From contig NZ_CP019791.1 in NCBI RefSeq assembly GCF_002007645.1, forward strand, positions 2,046,001 through 2,110,000: 64,000 nucleotides of DNA, given 5' to 3'. The DNA comes from Anaerohalosphaera lusitana (GTDB lineage: Bacteria; Planctomycetota; Phycisphaerae; Sedimentisphaerales; Anaerohalosphaeraceae). The notes under the pieces are model-generated. The model was not told the origin of the DNA and ran no database searches. It worked only from the letters and a program-made list of their open reading frames with translations. Shown piece by piece: positions 27,276 to 35,214 of this stretch. The first letter of the stretch is position 1. Each line of letters opens with the position of its first letter. A program made the translations under genes and the position numbers.

Positions 27276-28613
27276 TTAATTTAGGGCTTTCGCCCCGGTA
27301 ACAACTTGTTGATATACTCTATTGCAGCCTGCTGCTGCGTCTTCCCACTTTAGCTTTCTAACTTCGAAATTGCCATGTTCCTTCAAGGTCATCTGCAGGG
27401 GGCGGTATTTTAGAACCGCCAGTATTTTGTTGGCCATTTCGTCAGTGTCCCAGAAATCGACCTTCAGCGCGTGTGTCAGAACTTCGGATACGCCGCTTTG
27501 TTTGCTGATCAGGACCGGCACATCGTAATTAAGGGCTTCGAGAGGGGCTATCCCGAAGGGCTCGGAAACGGACGGCATAACATACAGGTCCGCCATTTCG
27601 TAGACTCTCTGAACGTCCGGGCCACGTAAAAAGCCGGTGAAGAGTACCTTATTGCCGATGCCGAGTTCTGCAGCCATTTCGATGGTCTTTTCCATCATAT
27701 CGCCCGAGCCAGCCATCACGAACTTCACGTCCGGCATGACTGAGAGCACCTTCTTTGCTGAGTGCAGGAAATACTCGGGCCCTTTCTGCATGGTGATCCT
27801 GCCCAGGAACAGGACAATCTTCTCATTCCTTCGGATGCCTACTCTGCTGGGCAGTTTGGGCTGGCCGTTGCGTTCGACGCCGTTGTAAACCACTTCCACT
27901 TTTTCGCCTTCGACGCCGTACCGGGAAATGATTATGTTTCGTGTGAGGTGGCTAACCGCGATTATCCGGTCGGCGGCATGCATCCCAGCACGTTCGATAT
28001 CATAGACCAGTTGATTCACGTGTTCGCCGCTGCGGTCGAATTCGGTAGAATGGACGTGGATCACAAGGGGTTTGCCGGTCTGAGCTGCTGCGGCGATTCC
28101 GGCTGGGTATGTCATCCAGTCATGAGCGTGGATGAGATCGAAGTCCTCGCCGGCAGCGAGTCTGGCGGCGGAATATGCATAGCGGTGTACCTCAGTGTAC
28201 ATGTCCTCGCCGTAGTTGGCTTTCTGGCCTTGGGCAGCTTCGGTAGTGTCCTCATACCATTCTTCGACAAGTCTGCTGGTCGAACGTTTGTTCCTTATGA
28301 TCTGTTCGTATCTTTCGTGGTATTCCTCCGGCGTGGAATAGGGTTCGAGCAGGGACTCGATCTTGCGGAACTCCACATTTGTGAGTATATCTTCCAGCGG
28401 TTCGCCGGGCACGTAATAGGTGCGTTTCTTTACATTTCCGCGAGGGGAGAGCATCTTAACGTGCGTGCTGCTGGAAGTATCTACCGCTTTGGGAAGCGCA
28501 AACAGCACTTCGGTTCCCTGCTGGCTCATTGCCTTGGTAAGGCCGTAGCATGCAGTCCCTAAGCCCCCGCTTATGAAGGGCGGAAACTCCCAGCCTAGCA
28601 TGAAAACCCTCAT
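27276..28613 (-). CDS. Glycogen synthase-like glycosyltransferase (GT4 family)
   Basis: A 445-residue GT-B glycosyltransferase. The N-terminal nucleotide-sugar fold begins MRVFMLGWEFPPFISGGLGT, the shape of starch/glycogen synthase-type enzymes; the acceptor domain has HAHDWMTYPAG and HVHSTEFDRSGE; the C-terminal donor domain has LFLGRITMQKGPEYF and the conserved SEPFGIAPLEAL with the two Glu residues. It heads the minus-strand glycogen operon GT4-GH57-GDE-CPBP. The donor is likely ADP- or UDP-glucose, but could be a different sugar nucleotide. Confidence 0.9.
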   Translation of the reverse strand: MRVFMLGWEFPPFISGGLGTACYGLTKAMSQQGTEVLFALPKAVDTSSSTHVKMLSPRGNVKKRTYYVPGEPLEDILTNVEFRKIESLLEPYSTPEEYHERYEQIIRNKRSTSRLVEEWYEDTTEAAQGQKANYGEDMYTEVHRYAYSAARLAAGEDFDLIHAHDWMTYPAGIAAAAQTGKPLVIHVHSTEFDRSGEHVNQLVYDIERAGMHAADRIIAVSHLTRNIIISRYGVEGEKVEVVYNGVERNGQPKLPSRVGIRRNEKIVLFLGRITMQKGPEYFLHSAKKVLSVMPDVKFVMAGSGDMMEKTIEMAAELGIGNKVLFTGFLRGPDVQRVYEMADLYVMPSVSEPFGIAPLEALNYDVPVLISKQSGVSEVLTHALKVDFWDTDEMANKILAVLKYRPLQMTLKEHGNFEVRKLKWEDAAAGCNRVYQQVVTGAKALN

Positions 28614-28870
28614 ATTGATCCCCCAACTGCATTCAGTGATGTTAAAACTGAGAAACCCACCAATTCGTTTAGATCAGACGTCAAGGTATCCGTACCTCTC
28701 TTTCCTTTCGGAATCTATAAAATAGCACACGTAGTATAAGCCCCTCAGGATTAGTTCGTCCATCAAAAAATCCAGAAAAATGAAGCATTTGTGCGGCTTG
28801 TAACGATTGTCACGGCCTGCTACTTAAGGAGTTATCAGGAGTCTTGAAGTAATGTTAATTATTGGGTTAA
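28614..28870. other. Intergenic region upstream of the glycogen operon
   Basis: No gene or RNA is recognised. Minus-strand TATACT-like and TATTTT-like boxes near 28710-28735 could serve the glycogen operon promoter but no good -35 box is paired with them. Confidence 0.4.
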
Positions 28871-28903
28871 AATGAAAACGGGCCACCCCTCGAGGCGGCC
28901 CGT
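28871..28903 (-). terminator. Terminator of the histone-like gene
   Basis: Perfect stem ACGGGCC (28878-28884) with GGCCCGT (28897-28903); read on the minus strand it is followed by TTTTCATT. Confidence 0.8.
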
Positions 28904-28943
28904 CTTCAGATTCTTCTTTGCGGCTACCGTGATCTGTTGGCGC

Positions 28944-29270
28944 TTACAGATCCTGCGGCTTAACTGTACTGCGGCGATTTGACTCTGTGCGAGCTGCAGC
29001 GTCATCGATCATAGCATAGATCTTGTCGTTGATCGCTTCAACAGCATCGCTTGAAGTCATCAGTCCCTTGGACTTGATGTAGGCCTTGACCTTGCTTGTT
29101 ACAACAAGCATTTCCTTCTGAGCGGCCTTTTTAGCCTTTTTCTTTGTGCCCTTCTTCTTTGTTGCTTTCTTCTTAGTCGTCTTCTTCTTTTTGGTTGCCT
29201 TTTTCTTGGTTGTCTTCTTCTTTGCTGCTTTCTTAGTTGTCTTCTTTTTCTTTGCTTTCTTCTTTGCCAT
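28944..29270 (-). CDS. Histone-fold protein with lysine-rich H1-like N-terminal tail
   Basis: A 108-residue basic chromatin protein. Residues 1-53 are almost only Lys, Ala and Thr (repeats of the KKKTTKKKA kind), like the tails of eukaryotic H1 and bacterial H1-like proteins. Residues 54-108 resemble a single bacterial/archaeal histone fold: short helix 1 (TSKVKAYIKSKG), loop with MTSSDAV, long helix 2 (EAINDKIYAMIDDAAARTE), then NRRSTVKPQDL, equivalent to the histone R-(K/S)-T-(V/I)-x-x-x-D-(L/I) loop, with helix 3 almost absent. ATG at 29270 follows a near-perfect GGAGGT. Likely role: DNA compaction. The fold call rests on pattern matching by eye. Confidence 0.8.
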   Translation of the reverse strand: MAKKKAKKKKTTKKAAKKKTTKKKATKKKKTTKKKATKKKGTKKKAKKAAQKEMLVVTSKVKAYIKSKGLMTSSDAVEAINDKIYAMIDDAAARTESNRRSTVKPQDL

Positions 29271-29567
29271 TTTTTTGACCTCCATGTTAACGTTACACTA
29301 ATCTAAGTTCCTATAATCAGGGGCAATTGCCGCAAATAACCCCTTACAGTCGATATTTTTCAATTATAAGACCACTTTGCAATAAAAAAATCGGCTAAGG
29401 ATGCAAAAAACTGTACTTATAAGGCCATTTAGAGCAAATCCGAGAGTTTTCCGGCTCAAATAGAGCCCGCAGAGGGCATTCTTTGGGCCATTTTCATTTG
29501 TTTTCGTGTTAAACCGCAGGTCGATGTGTCCGATGAAATAAGCAATTGGATGCAGATATTTGCAGTA
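29271..29567. other. Divergent intergenic region, histone-like gene and DUF2007 gene
   Basis: AT-rich. A minus-strand TATAAT (complement of 29363-29368) could be the -10 box for the histone-like gene, but its -35 is unclear. No RNA gene is recognised. Confidence 0.35.
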
Positions 29568-29593
29568 TTCACAGGTATGTTCAGACCTGTGAA
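29568..29593. repeat. Perfect 9-bp inverted repeat upstream of the DUF2007-like gene
   Basis: TTCACAGGT (29568-29576) and ACCTGTGAA (29585-29593) with an 8-bp spacer, ending 26 nt before the start codon. No T run follows, so it is not a terminator; it could be an operator or an RNA hairpin near the ribosome site. Confidence 0.6.
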
Positions 29594-29619
29594 GTCATAG
29601 CCGTAGAGGAGAAATGGAT

Positions 29620-29928
29620 ATGAGCAGTAAACGTAAAAATACCAGGTCCAGAGGTTATGTGGCAGTTGACTATGTCACTGTAGCATTTGCAGAGGATCGT
29701 GAGCTTGCCAGGCAGTATGAGGAGCTTTTGGCAGCAAACGGTATCTCGGCTGCGATTAAGAAACAGGACGGAACCGAGTTCGGCAGTTATGCCGTTCTGG
29801 TTTCTGAAGAAAATCTGGAAGAAGCGCACTATATGATCGAGTCGGAACGCTCAATGGATACGCTTTTCGATATCAGCTTCGGCGATGATGCCTTTACGGA
29901 TCTCGAAGCGGATACTGATTTCGATTAG
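29620..29928 (+). CDS. DUF2007-like small signal-transduction-type protein
   Basis: A 102-residue protein. The core, YVTVAFAEDRELARQYEELL, then ANGISAAI and YAVLVSEENLEEAHYMIES, has the ferredoxin-like beta-alpha-beta pattern of DUF2007 proteins, which report an amino-acid-binding-like fold of unknown ligand. The N-terminus is basic and the C-terminus acidic. AGGAG is eight nt before ATG 29620; ATG 29614 adds two residues but is too close to the ribosome site. A basic-rich small gene follows 52 nt downstream on the same strand, probably co-transcribed. Confidence 0.75.
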   Translation: MSSKRKNTRSRGYVAVDYVTVAFAEDRELARQYEELLAANGISAAIKKQDGTEFGSYAVLVSEENLEEAHYMIESERSMDTLFDISFGDDAFTDLEADTDFD

Positions 29929-29980
29929 ACCGTTGCAGCTTCCACTCTCAGTGATCAATTTGCATAAGGATAAGTTTATC

Positions 29981-30301
29981 ATGGCAGAAAAGAGAGAAAA
30001 ATCAGGCGAGAAGTTCGTCGAAAGACGAAAAAGCGTTGTCGATCGGCGGCTTGGTCTTGACAGACGCAGGGGGCCGGGAATCCGCAGGTCACTTGACCGC
30101 AAGGCAGCCGAAGAGGGAGAAATGACGGACGAGCAATTCCAGTTCCTCATGGCTATAGACAAATATAAGAGGGCGAATCAAAGGCCTTTTCCTACCTGGA
30201 CCGAAGTGCTGGACGTCATAAAGGCTCTGGGCTATCGAAAAGTGGAAGAACCCTGTTCGCTCGAAGATCTCAAAAAACAGCAGGAAAGCGTGGAAGCTTA
30301 A
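29981..30301 (+). CDS. Small conserved hypothetical protein, basic N-terminus
   Basis: A 106-residue soluble protein. Residues 1-45 are very rich in Arg and Lys (VERRKSVVDRR, DRRRGPGIRR), probably binding nucleic acid or ribosome. Residues 50-90 hold a compact helical motif (TDEQFQFLMAIDKYKRANQ, then PFPTWTEVLDVIKALGYRK) that looks like a small winged-helix or helix-turn-helix piece. I do not know a characterised family member. ATG 29981 is chosen because the earlier frame lacks a ribosome site and the region before it overlaps the upstream gene. A terminator follows. Confidence 0.7.
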   Translation: MAEKREKSGEKFVERRKSVVDRRLGLDRRRGPGIRRSLDRKAAEEGEMTDEQFQFLMAIDKYKRANQRPFPTWTEVLDVIKALGYRKVEEPCSLEDLKKQQESVEA

Positions 30302-30334
30302 GGGCAGTCCCTGCTGAGAATAGACCGTGCAATC

Positions 30335-30371
30335 AAGGTGCAGCATCTTGCAAAGGTGTTGCGCCTTTTTT
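30335..30371 (+). terminator. Intrinsic terminator between convergent genes
   Basis: AAGGTGCAGCA (30335-30345) pairs over 11 bp (two G-T) with TGTTGCGCCTT (30357-30367), followed by T. Confidence 0.85.
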
Positions 30372-30387
30372 ATGCCGGGCAGCTCAA

Positions 30388-31242
30388 TTAAGACTGCATG
30401 AATTTTCTGTCCATCAGCAGCCGCGTCTTTTTGTAGGACTCGGCTGACATGCGTTTGCGAAGGATCTTCTTTGCTTCTCCAATGCCCATTCTCTGGGTGA
30501 GGTGCGTCACTATTATTGTCTGATTATCCATACGCTCGACGAGATCGGCGAACTGATCTATGTGCATGTGTCTGCCCGCATGGGCTCTTTCTCGGTGCTC
30601 TTCCAGCAGAAATGTACATTCGGCGATCAGTATTTTGCTCTTGCGGACATGTTCGAGCTGGGCGAAATCCATGTATTCTGTGTCACCCAGGTAGCTCACC
30701 AGCGGTATCTCTACCGTGTAATCGATGGTCACTCCTTGTTTCTTCAGGTCCACGATCTCTGGTCCGCTCAGCCCCAGGTATTCTTCTTTGAGCTTTTTGC
30801 GCCTTTCAATCACTGAGTAGCCGACAGCTCCCCGGCTGTGCTTTGTGGCGAAGGCGCGGGCGAAAATGTTCGGCTTGATCTCACACTCATCCCCGTCTTC
30901 AACGCCCACCAGATAGACGGGGATCTCGTTGCCGTCAAGCTTGCCCCAGGCTTTGACTATGGTGCTGATAGGTTTGACGGTGTTTTTCGGAGTTAGCACG
31001 GTGCCGGGCTTTTGGCCGCAAAATTTACGGTGGGACAGATAGTACGCGATGCCTGCTGCGTGGTCCATGTGGCCGTGAGTCAGCAGCAGATTATCTATTG
31101 AAATGACCTGATCCGGGGCCTTGCCGATGTCAAAGCACACGTCAAGCTGTGGAACAGCAACGACCGTTTCTTCGCCGGCAACGGAATATCCCATTACGGT
31201 CAGGTCATCAGTTTCTATGTAAGCTAGTTTGTGACTTCCCAT
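30388..31242 (-). CDS. Metallo-beta-lactamase-fold hydrolase, RNase Z-like
   Basis: A 284-residue hydrolase. The zinc signature is LLLTHGHMDHAAG (HxHxDH), followed by a conserved His in FATKHSRG, Asp in YLGDTEYMD, and a final His in VTHLTQRM; the order is that of the RNase Z branch. Start at ATG 31242 is chosen because a consensus promoter (TTGACA/TAATAT) sits inside the longer reading. It may process tRNA 3' ends or act on a small phosphodiester; the substrate is not shown by the sequence. It converges with the small basic gene. Confidence 0.82.
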   Translation of the reverse strand: MGSHKLAYIETDDLTVMGYSVAGEETVVAVPQLDVCFDIGKAPDQVISIDNLLLTHGHMDHAAGIAYYLSHRKFCGQKPGTVLTPKNTVKPISTIVKAWGKLDGNEIPVYLVGVEDGDECEIKPNIFARAFATKHSRGAVGYSVIERRKKLKEEYLGLSGPEIVDLKKQGVTIDYTVEIPLVSYLGDTEYMDFAQLEHVRKSKILIAECTFLLEEHRERAHAGRHMHIDQFADLVERMDNQTIIVTHLTQRMGIGEAKKILRKRMSAESYKKTRLLMDRKFMQS

Positions 31243-31267
31243 TATTGTCTCGAAGCTAAAAACCGAG

Positions 31268-31296
31268 ATATTAGAGAGAATCCTCAGGCCTGTCAA
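31268..31296 (-). promoter_or_regulatory. Predicted promoter of the MBL hydrolase gene
   Basis: Minus-strand TTGACA (31291-31296), 17-nt spacer, TAATAT (31268-31273): close to consensus. It also fixes the start codon downstream at 31242. Confidence 0.72.
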
Positions 31297-31339
31297 TTAT
31301 TTTACCACAGTTGTCCTTTTTTACAATAAACAGCGACCG

Positions 31340-31368
31340 TTGCCTAAGATGCGGTTTGGATTTATAAT
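31340..31368 (+). promoter_or_regulatory. Predicted promoter of the DUF434 gene, leaderless
   Basis: TTGCCT (31340-31345), 17-nt spacer, perfect TATAAT (31363-31368). The ATG at 31375 lies only six nt after the -10 box, so transcription should begin at the A of the start codon. Confidence 0.75.
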
Positions 31369-31374
31369 GACCAC

Positions 31375-32136
31375 ATGCCTGACAAAAGAAAACATCGAGG
31401 GCCTAATCCTCGTGACAGCAAGCTGTTCGCTGATGCGACTTTGCCCGATTTGCGGACGGCGGTGCAGCATTTTTCGATGCTGCTTTCGCTTGGATACGCT
31501 TTTGACAGTTCATTGAAGCTGGTGGGGGATCATTTTTCGCTGACAAAAAGGCAGAGGCTGGCGGTGAGAAGGGCATCATGTTCCGACGAACAGCTTCAGC
31601 GCAGACGGAGAACGGAGATGGCGTTGCAGGAGCTGACAGGGCGTGAACTTGTGATTGACGGCTACAATGTGCTGATCGGTATCGAGGCTGCGTTGAGCGG
31701 CGGGCCGATATTCATTGGCAGGGATAGTTGCTACCGTGATATTGCCTCGGTTCATGGTTCGTATCGGCGCGTAGAGGAAACGGTGCATGCGTTGCATATA
31801 ATAGCTGATGCAGTTCAAGGCCTGCGGGTTGCGGGTTGCAGAATCCTGCTCGACAGCCCGGTGTCTAATTCCGGCAAACTCAAGACAATGATGCGGGAGC
31901 TGGCTGAGCAGAATGGCTGGCGGTGGGAAATAGAGCTTCTGTATAACCCGGACAATGAGATGATCGAATCTGATGTTCCGGTTGCAACCAGTGACAGTGA
32001 TGTGCTTGACCGCTGCTCGAAATGGATCAATCTAGCGAGATATATTATTGATAGACTGGCTGCTGAGAGTGAACGTGTGTGGCTGGTGGATCTAAGCGGA
32101 GATGGAGGCGGTGTCGGTGGAGATGGGATCGAATAG
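31375..32136 (+). CDS. DUF434/DUF5616 protein with NYN-like nuclease fold
   Basis: A 253-residue protein of a widespread archaeal and bacterial family. Residues 1-85 are the basic DUF434 part (KHRGPNPRDSKLFA, LTKRQRLAVRRA). Residues 90-235 begin ELVIDGYNVLIGIEAAL with an Asp at 95 placed like the metal ligand of NYN/PIN nucleases, and continue with IILLDSPVSNSGKL-type strands and ATSDSDVLDR, a second acidic cluster. The combination suggests a metal-dependent RNase, but activity is inferred. No ribosome site; the mRNA is probably leaderless. Stands alone. Confidence 0.82.
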   Translation: MPDKRKHRGPNPRDSKLFADATLPDLRTAVQHFSMLLSLGYAFDSSLKLVGDHFSLTKRQRLAVRRASCSDEQLQRRRRTEMALQELTGRELVIDGYNVLIGIEAALSGGPIFIGRDSCYRDIASVHGSYRRVEETVHALHIIADAVQGLRVAGCRILLDSPVSNSGKLKTMMRELAEQNGWRWEIELLYNPDNEMIESDVPVATSDSDVLDRCSKWINLARYIIDRLAAESERVWLVDLSGDGGGVGGDGIE

Positions 32137-32150
32137 ATTTGCTCGGCTGC

Positions 32151-32176
32151 AGGCAGCGTTCAGTTGCTGTCTTTTT
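32151..32176 (+). terminator. Possible terminator of the DUF434 gene
   Basis: AGGCAGC (32151-32157) pairs with GCTGTCT (32166-32172) with one G-T, followed by TTTTT. It overlaps the stop of the convergent small membrane-protein gene. Confidence 0.55.
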
Positions 32177-32432
32177 CGAGCTTGCTTTCGATAAGGGTTT
32201 TGACGATGACGGCCTTTTCCTGGGCCAGATGTGCATATTTCTGGATGTCCTCCCCCAGTCTGGCCATGACTTTATCACCTTTGCTTTGCGGCTGCTCGGT
32301 TAACTCGCGCCCTGCGGTGGTCCTCGGCGAGTTTACTTCATCGGATGCAGGGGCGAGTGTGTAAATGGCTGTGGCAAAACCTGCGAAGTAGACCACAAGA
32401 GTCATAAGCATTTTGCCACGCCAGTTACGCAT
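32160..32432 (-). CDS. Small single-span membrane protein, hypothetical
   Basis: A 90-residue protein I do not recognise. One N-terminal helix (MLMTLVVYFAGFATAIYTLA, residues 8-27), with basic residues before it, anchors a soluble part rich in Lys, Glu and Gln. ATG 32432 is chosen because GGGAGAAAA lies upstream at correct spacing; upstream in-frame ATGs lack a ribosome site. No motif points to a function. Confidence 0.6.
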   Translation of the reverse strand: MRNWRGKMLMTLVVYFAGFATAIYTLAPASDEVNSPRTTAGRELTEQPQSKGDKVMARLGEDIQKYAHLAQEKAVIVKTLIESKLEKDSN

Positions 32433-32678
32433 AAAGTTTTCTCCCATTCTGGAAAACATCATTTTCACAAATATCCGTCTGCCGATTCCCCGGCGGCAGC
32501 GGCTGTTGTCACGCTTAAACAATAAGAAATGAAAGAAGGCTATCCAAATCTACGTACGCAGATCTTCACAAAAAGCGTGTAAAGTTGTTACGCGGAATCA
32601 TTATAACTTGCGTAACCGTTAAAGATTGCCGGGCTGGGGGGAGGTAAGTGTCTGTAAGGGGGTAAAGAGTGAGTGGTG

Positions 32679-33284
32679 CTACCTGACAAGTATAGAGCCG
32701 GCTCGGCGACATTGGGCGATCCGTTTATCATCTAAACGCCAGTCTTCCGTTCTTGCTACCATGCCGAAATAAATGGTCCGCGTTACCTTTGCACCTACAA
32801 CTTTGGCAGCCATTCGCATGGTTGTGGAGGCATTACGCATGAAGAGCCGGGTCAGAATGCTCGGTGCTGCGCTTGAGGAAATGACGACAGCTTTTTTGGT
32901 GGGTTTATCAATGCGATTTGACGGGGCCGCTTTCCCCCAGGGCCAGAACGCATATGCTACCAAACGCTCGATGAAGCTCTTCATTATAGCAGTGGTCGTC
33001 CCGAAATTGACTGGAGAACCCAGAATGAGTCCATCAGCGGCATCGATCTTGCTTAAAATGTCATTCATGTCGTCATCGATCGGGCAACTGCCTCTGGGCC
33101 AGACGTTTTCGTCCTGCGTACATATCCGGCAGTTACGGCAGAAGGCGATTTTTTTGTTGGGCAGGAATATCTTCTCCGTTTGAGCACCCGCTTTTTGAGC
33201 CCCCTCCAGTGCGGCAGATACGGCGGCATCAATGGTTCCATTCTCACGGTAGCTGCCGACTATGCCTATGACTTTTTTGCCCAT
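32679..33284 (-). CDS. Flavodoxin-fold iron-sulfur flavoprotein / NADPH-dependent FMN reductase family
   Basis: A 201-residue redox protein. The FMN phosphate loop is GIVGSYRENGTIDAA, the ring-stacking region GSPVNFGTTTAIMKSFIER, and between them four cysteines at about 49, 52, 55 and 67 in CRNCRIC and GSCPIDDD. Such cysteines mark the archaeal-type iron-sulfur flavoproteins, which carry a 4Fe-4S cluster near FMN. GGGGG precedes ATG. It follows the DegT aminotransferase gene on the same strand by 23 nt, so co-transcription is likely. The physiological electron partner is unknown. Confidence 0.85.
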   Translation of the reverse strand: MGKKVIGIVGSYRENGTIDAAVSAALEGAQKAGAQTEKIFLPNKKIAFCRNCRICTQDENVWPRGSCPIDDDMNDILSKIDAADGLILGSPVNFGTTTAIMKSFIERLVAYAFWPWGKAAPSNRIDKPTKKAVVISSSAAPSILTRLFMRNASTTMRMAAKVVGAKVTRTIYFGMVARTEDWRLDDKRIAQCRRAGSILVR

Positions 33285-33307
33285 ATCGGCCCCCAGCTTA
33301 TAGTGCC

Positions 33308-34435
33308 TTATCTAAGTACATCGTCAAGCGATGCTTTCAGCTCTTTACATACGGTCTCAACCTCTTCTTGGGTCAGGTTATTGTGGAACGGCAGAGCTAT
33401 CGTGCTTTTGCATACTGCGTCCGTTATCGGGAAATCGCCTTCTTTGAGGCCGTATTCCTGGGCTATGAACGGCTGCAGATAGACGGGCGGGAAGTAGTTG
33501 CTTACCTGCACGCCTCTGTCAAGCATGGCCTGGAGGACGGCATTGCGCTGCTCGATGGTGATGTTTTCGTCGGCGATGCGGACCACGAAGACGAACCAGC
33601 TCATTTCACAGCCAGCAGGGGCCTTTGGTACGATCAGCCGCTTTTCGTCGGCAAGCAGCTCCTGGTACATGGCTGCGACCTGTTTGCGTTTTTCAACGAA
33701 TTCGCCAATCCGTGAAAGCTGGACGATTCCGAGTGCGCAGTTGATGTCGCTGAGCCGGTAATTGTAGCCGAGCCGTTCGTGTGCGAGCCAGCCGCCGCCG
33801 CGGCCACGGCCCTGATTCCTCAGCGAAACACACATATTGGCGAGCTCATCATCATCGGTCAGGATCATGCCGCCTTCGCCGGTGGTAATCTGTTTGTTGG
33901 GGTAAAAAGCGAACAGGCTCATCGTGCCGAACGTGCCGACCTTCCGGCCGTTGAGTTCCGAGCCGAGTGCCTCGCAACTGTCCTCGATGACAGCGAGGTT
34001 GTGTCTGTCGGCTATTTCGGACACTTCATCGAGGCCTGCGGGATTGCCGAATACTACGACCGGCAGAATCGCCTTGGTCTTTTCGTTTATAGCGGCCTCG
34101 ATCCGAGAAGAATCCATGTTCAAACTTACCGGGTCGATGTCCACGAATACGGGTTTAGCGCCGGTCATCATGATCGAGGTGACCGAAGCTATGAACGTGA
34201 AGGGCGTGGTAATGACCTCGTCGCCCGGCCCGATACCCAGAGACTGCATGCAGAGGAAAAGCCCGCTTGTGCCGCTGTTTACAGCTACGGCGTGTTTTCT
34301 TCCTATGTAGTCGCAGAAGGCCTGCTCGAATTCACCGAGCTTTGGGCCCAGGGAAAGATTGGGACTTTTCAGTACTTCGGTTACCGCGTCAATTTCTGCC
34401 TGAGTTATGTCAGGTCGGGATAAATGAACTCTCAT
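33308..34435 (-). CDS. DegT/DnrJ/EryC1/StrS-family sugar aminotransferase
   Basis: A 375-residue PLP enzyme that aminates nucleotide-linked keto sugars for surface glycans. Features: SRPDITQAEIDAV, VNSGTSGLFLCMQSLGI, the pyridine-facing region DSCEALGS, the PLP lysine in FAFYPNKQITTGEGG (Lys181), YNYRLSDINCALG and the C-terminal PFHNNLTQEE. Start at ATG 34435; a GTG two codons earlier is equally possible. It precedes the flavoprotein gene. The sugar and pathway are unknown because no other sugar-nucleotide gene is adjacent. Confidence 0.93.
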   Translation of the reverse strand: MRVHLSRPDITQAEIDAVTEVLKSPNLSLGPKLGEFEQAFCDYIGRKHAVAVNSGTSGLFLCMQSLGIGPGDEVITTPFTFIASVTSIMMTGAKPVFVDIDPVSLNMDSSRIEAAINEKTKAILPVVVFGNPAGLDEVSEIADRHNLAVIEDSCEALGSELNGRKVGTFGTMSLFAFYPNKQITTGEGGMILTDDDELANMCVSLRNQGRGRGGGWLAHERLGYNYRLSDINCALGIVQLSRIGEFVEKRKQVAAMYQELLADEKRLIVPKAPAGCEMSWFVFVVRIADENITIEQRNAVLQAMLDRGVQVSNYFPPVYLQPFIAQEYGLKEGDFPITDAVCKSTIALPFHNNLTQEEVETVCKELKASLDDVLR

Positions 34436-34525
34436 ATCCACGTCATCGCCCTTTGGAAAAACAGGAAATTTTTCGTCACATGTAGTTTATGACGGTCAAA
34501 AGCCGGAGTTACTTAATCGGTTCGG

Positions 34526-35026
34526 CTATTCTACTTTGAAAAACTTTTCTTTTGCGGCGTTGCACACTGGGCATTTCTCGGGGACTTCGCCGCGCACTGT
34601 ATGGCCGCAGACAGGGCAGACGTGAACGGTTGTTTCTTCAAGATCTTCACCTTTTTCCAGGCGGGCAAGGGCCTCGCTGTAAAGGCTGTAATGGACCTGT
34701 TCGACCGCCATTGCATATTTGAACGACATGACGGCGGCGCTTTCGTTCTCGCCCTGGGCTTCCTTGATGAATTCAGGATACATGTTTTTGAATTCTTTTT
34801 CTTCACCAGCCATCGCTACCTTGAGATTTTCAGCAGTGGTGTTTACAGTCTTCAGTACACGCATGTGGTTTTTGCAGTGGACGGCTTCCGCTGCTGCGGT
34901 GGCTCTGAAAAGTTTGGCGATCTGTGTGAAACCTTCTTTATCTGCTCGCCTTGCGAATGCTTCGTATTTGCGGTTGGCCTGACTTTCGCCTGCAAATGCT
35001 TCGCTGAGATTGTCTTTTGTGCTCAT
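34526..35026 (-). CDS. rbr: Rubrerythrin
   Basis: A 166-residue peroxide-scavenging diiron protein of anaerobes. The N-terminal ferritin-like domain has AFAGESQANRKYEAFA and two ExxH motifs (AEAVHCKNHMRV and MAVEQVHYSLYSEALA). The C-terminal rubredoxin domain holds CPVCGHTV and CPVCNAAK, two CxxC iron ligands. AGGAG is seven nt before ATG 35026. Reduces hydrogen peroxide with electrons passed through rubredoxin. It fits an anaerobic or microaerophilic host. Confidence 0.95.
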   Translation of the reverse strand: MSTKDNLSEAFAGESQANRKYEAFARRADKEGFTQIAKLFRATAAAEAVHCKNHMRVLKTVNTTAENLKVAMAGEEKEFKNMYPEFIKEAQGENESAAVMSFKYAMAVEQVHYSLYSEALARLEKGEDLEETTVHVCPVCGHTVRGEVPEKCPVCNAAKEKFFKVE

Positions 35027-35214
35027 GTAGGTGCTCCTGTTATATGTGGTTCTGAAACTGTAGATTACGTTAAAGCACCAATATACAGTGAGTTGCGGAC
35101 ATATCAATCAAAATATCGGCTTAAGTGAAGGCGCACTGTCTGCGTAGGGTTGGGGACAGGGGAGTGGTTTTAGGGCAAATCGGCGGCAGATTTACGCAAG
35201 GCTCGGTGTCTAAC

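Noticed and set aside
29100-29270. Tandem-repeat DNA (TTCTTCTTT-like)
   Set aside because: It encodes the lysine-rich tail; the repeat is explained by coding rather than by a separate element.
28944-29285. Longer start (29285) for the histone-like protein
   Set aside because: The extra residues are encoded by the Shine-Dalgarno sequence GGAGGT that serves the ATG at 29270.
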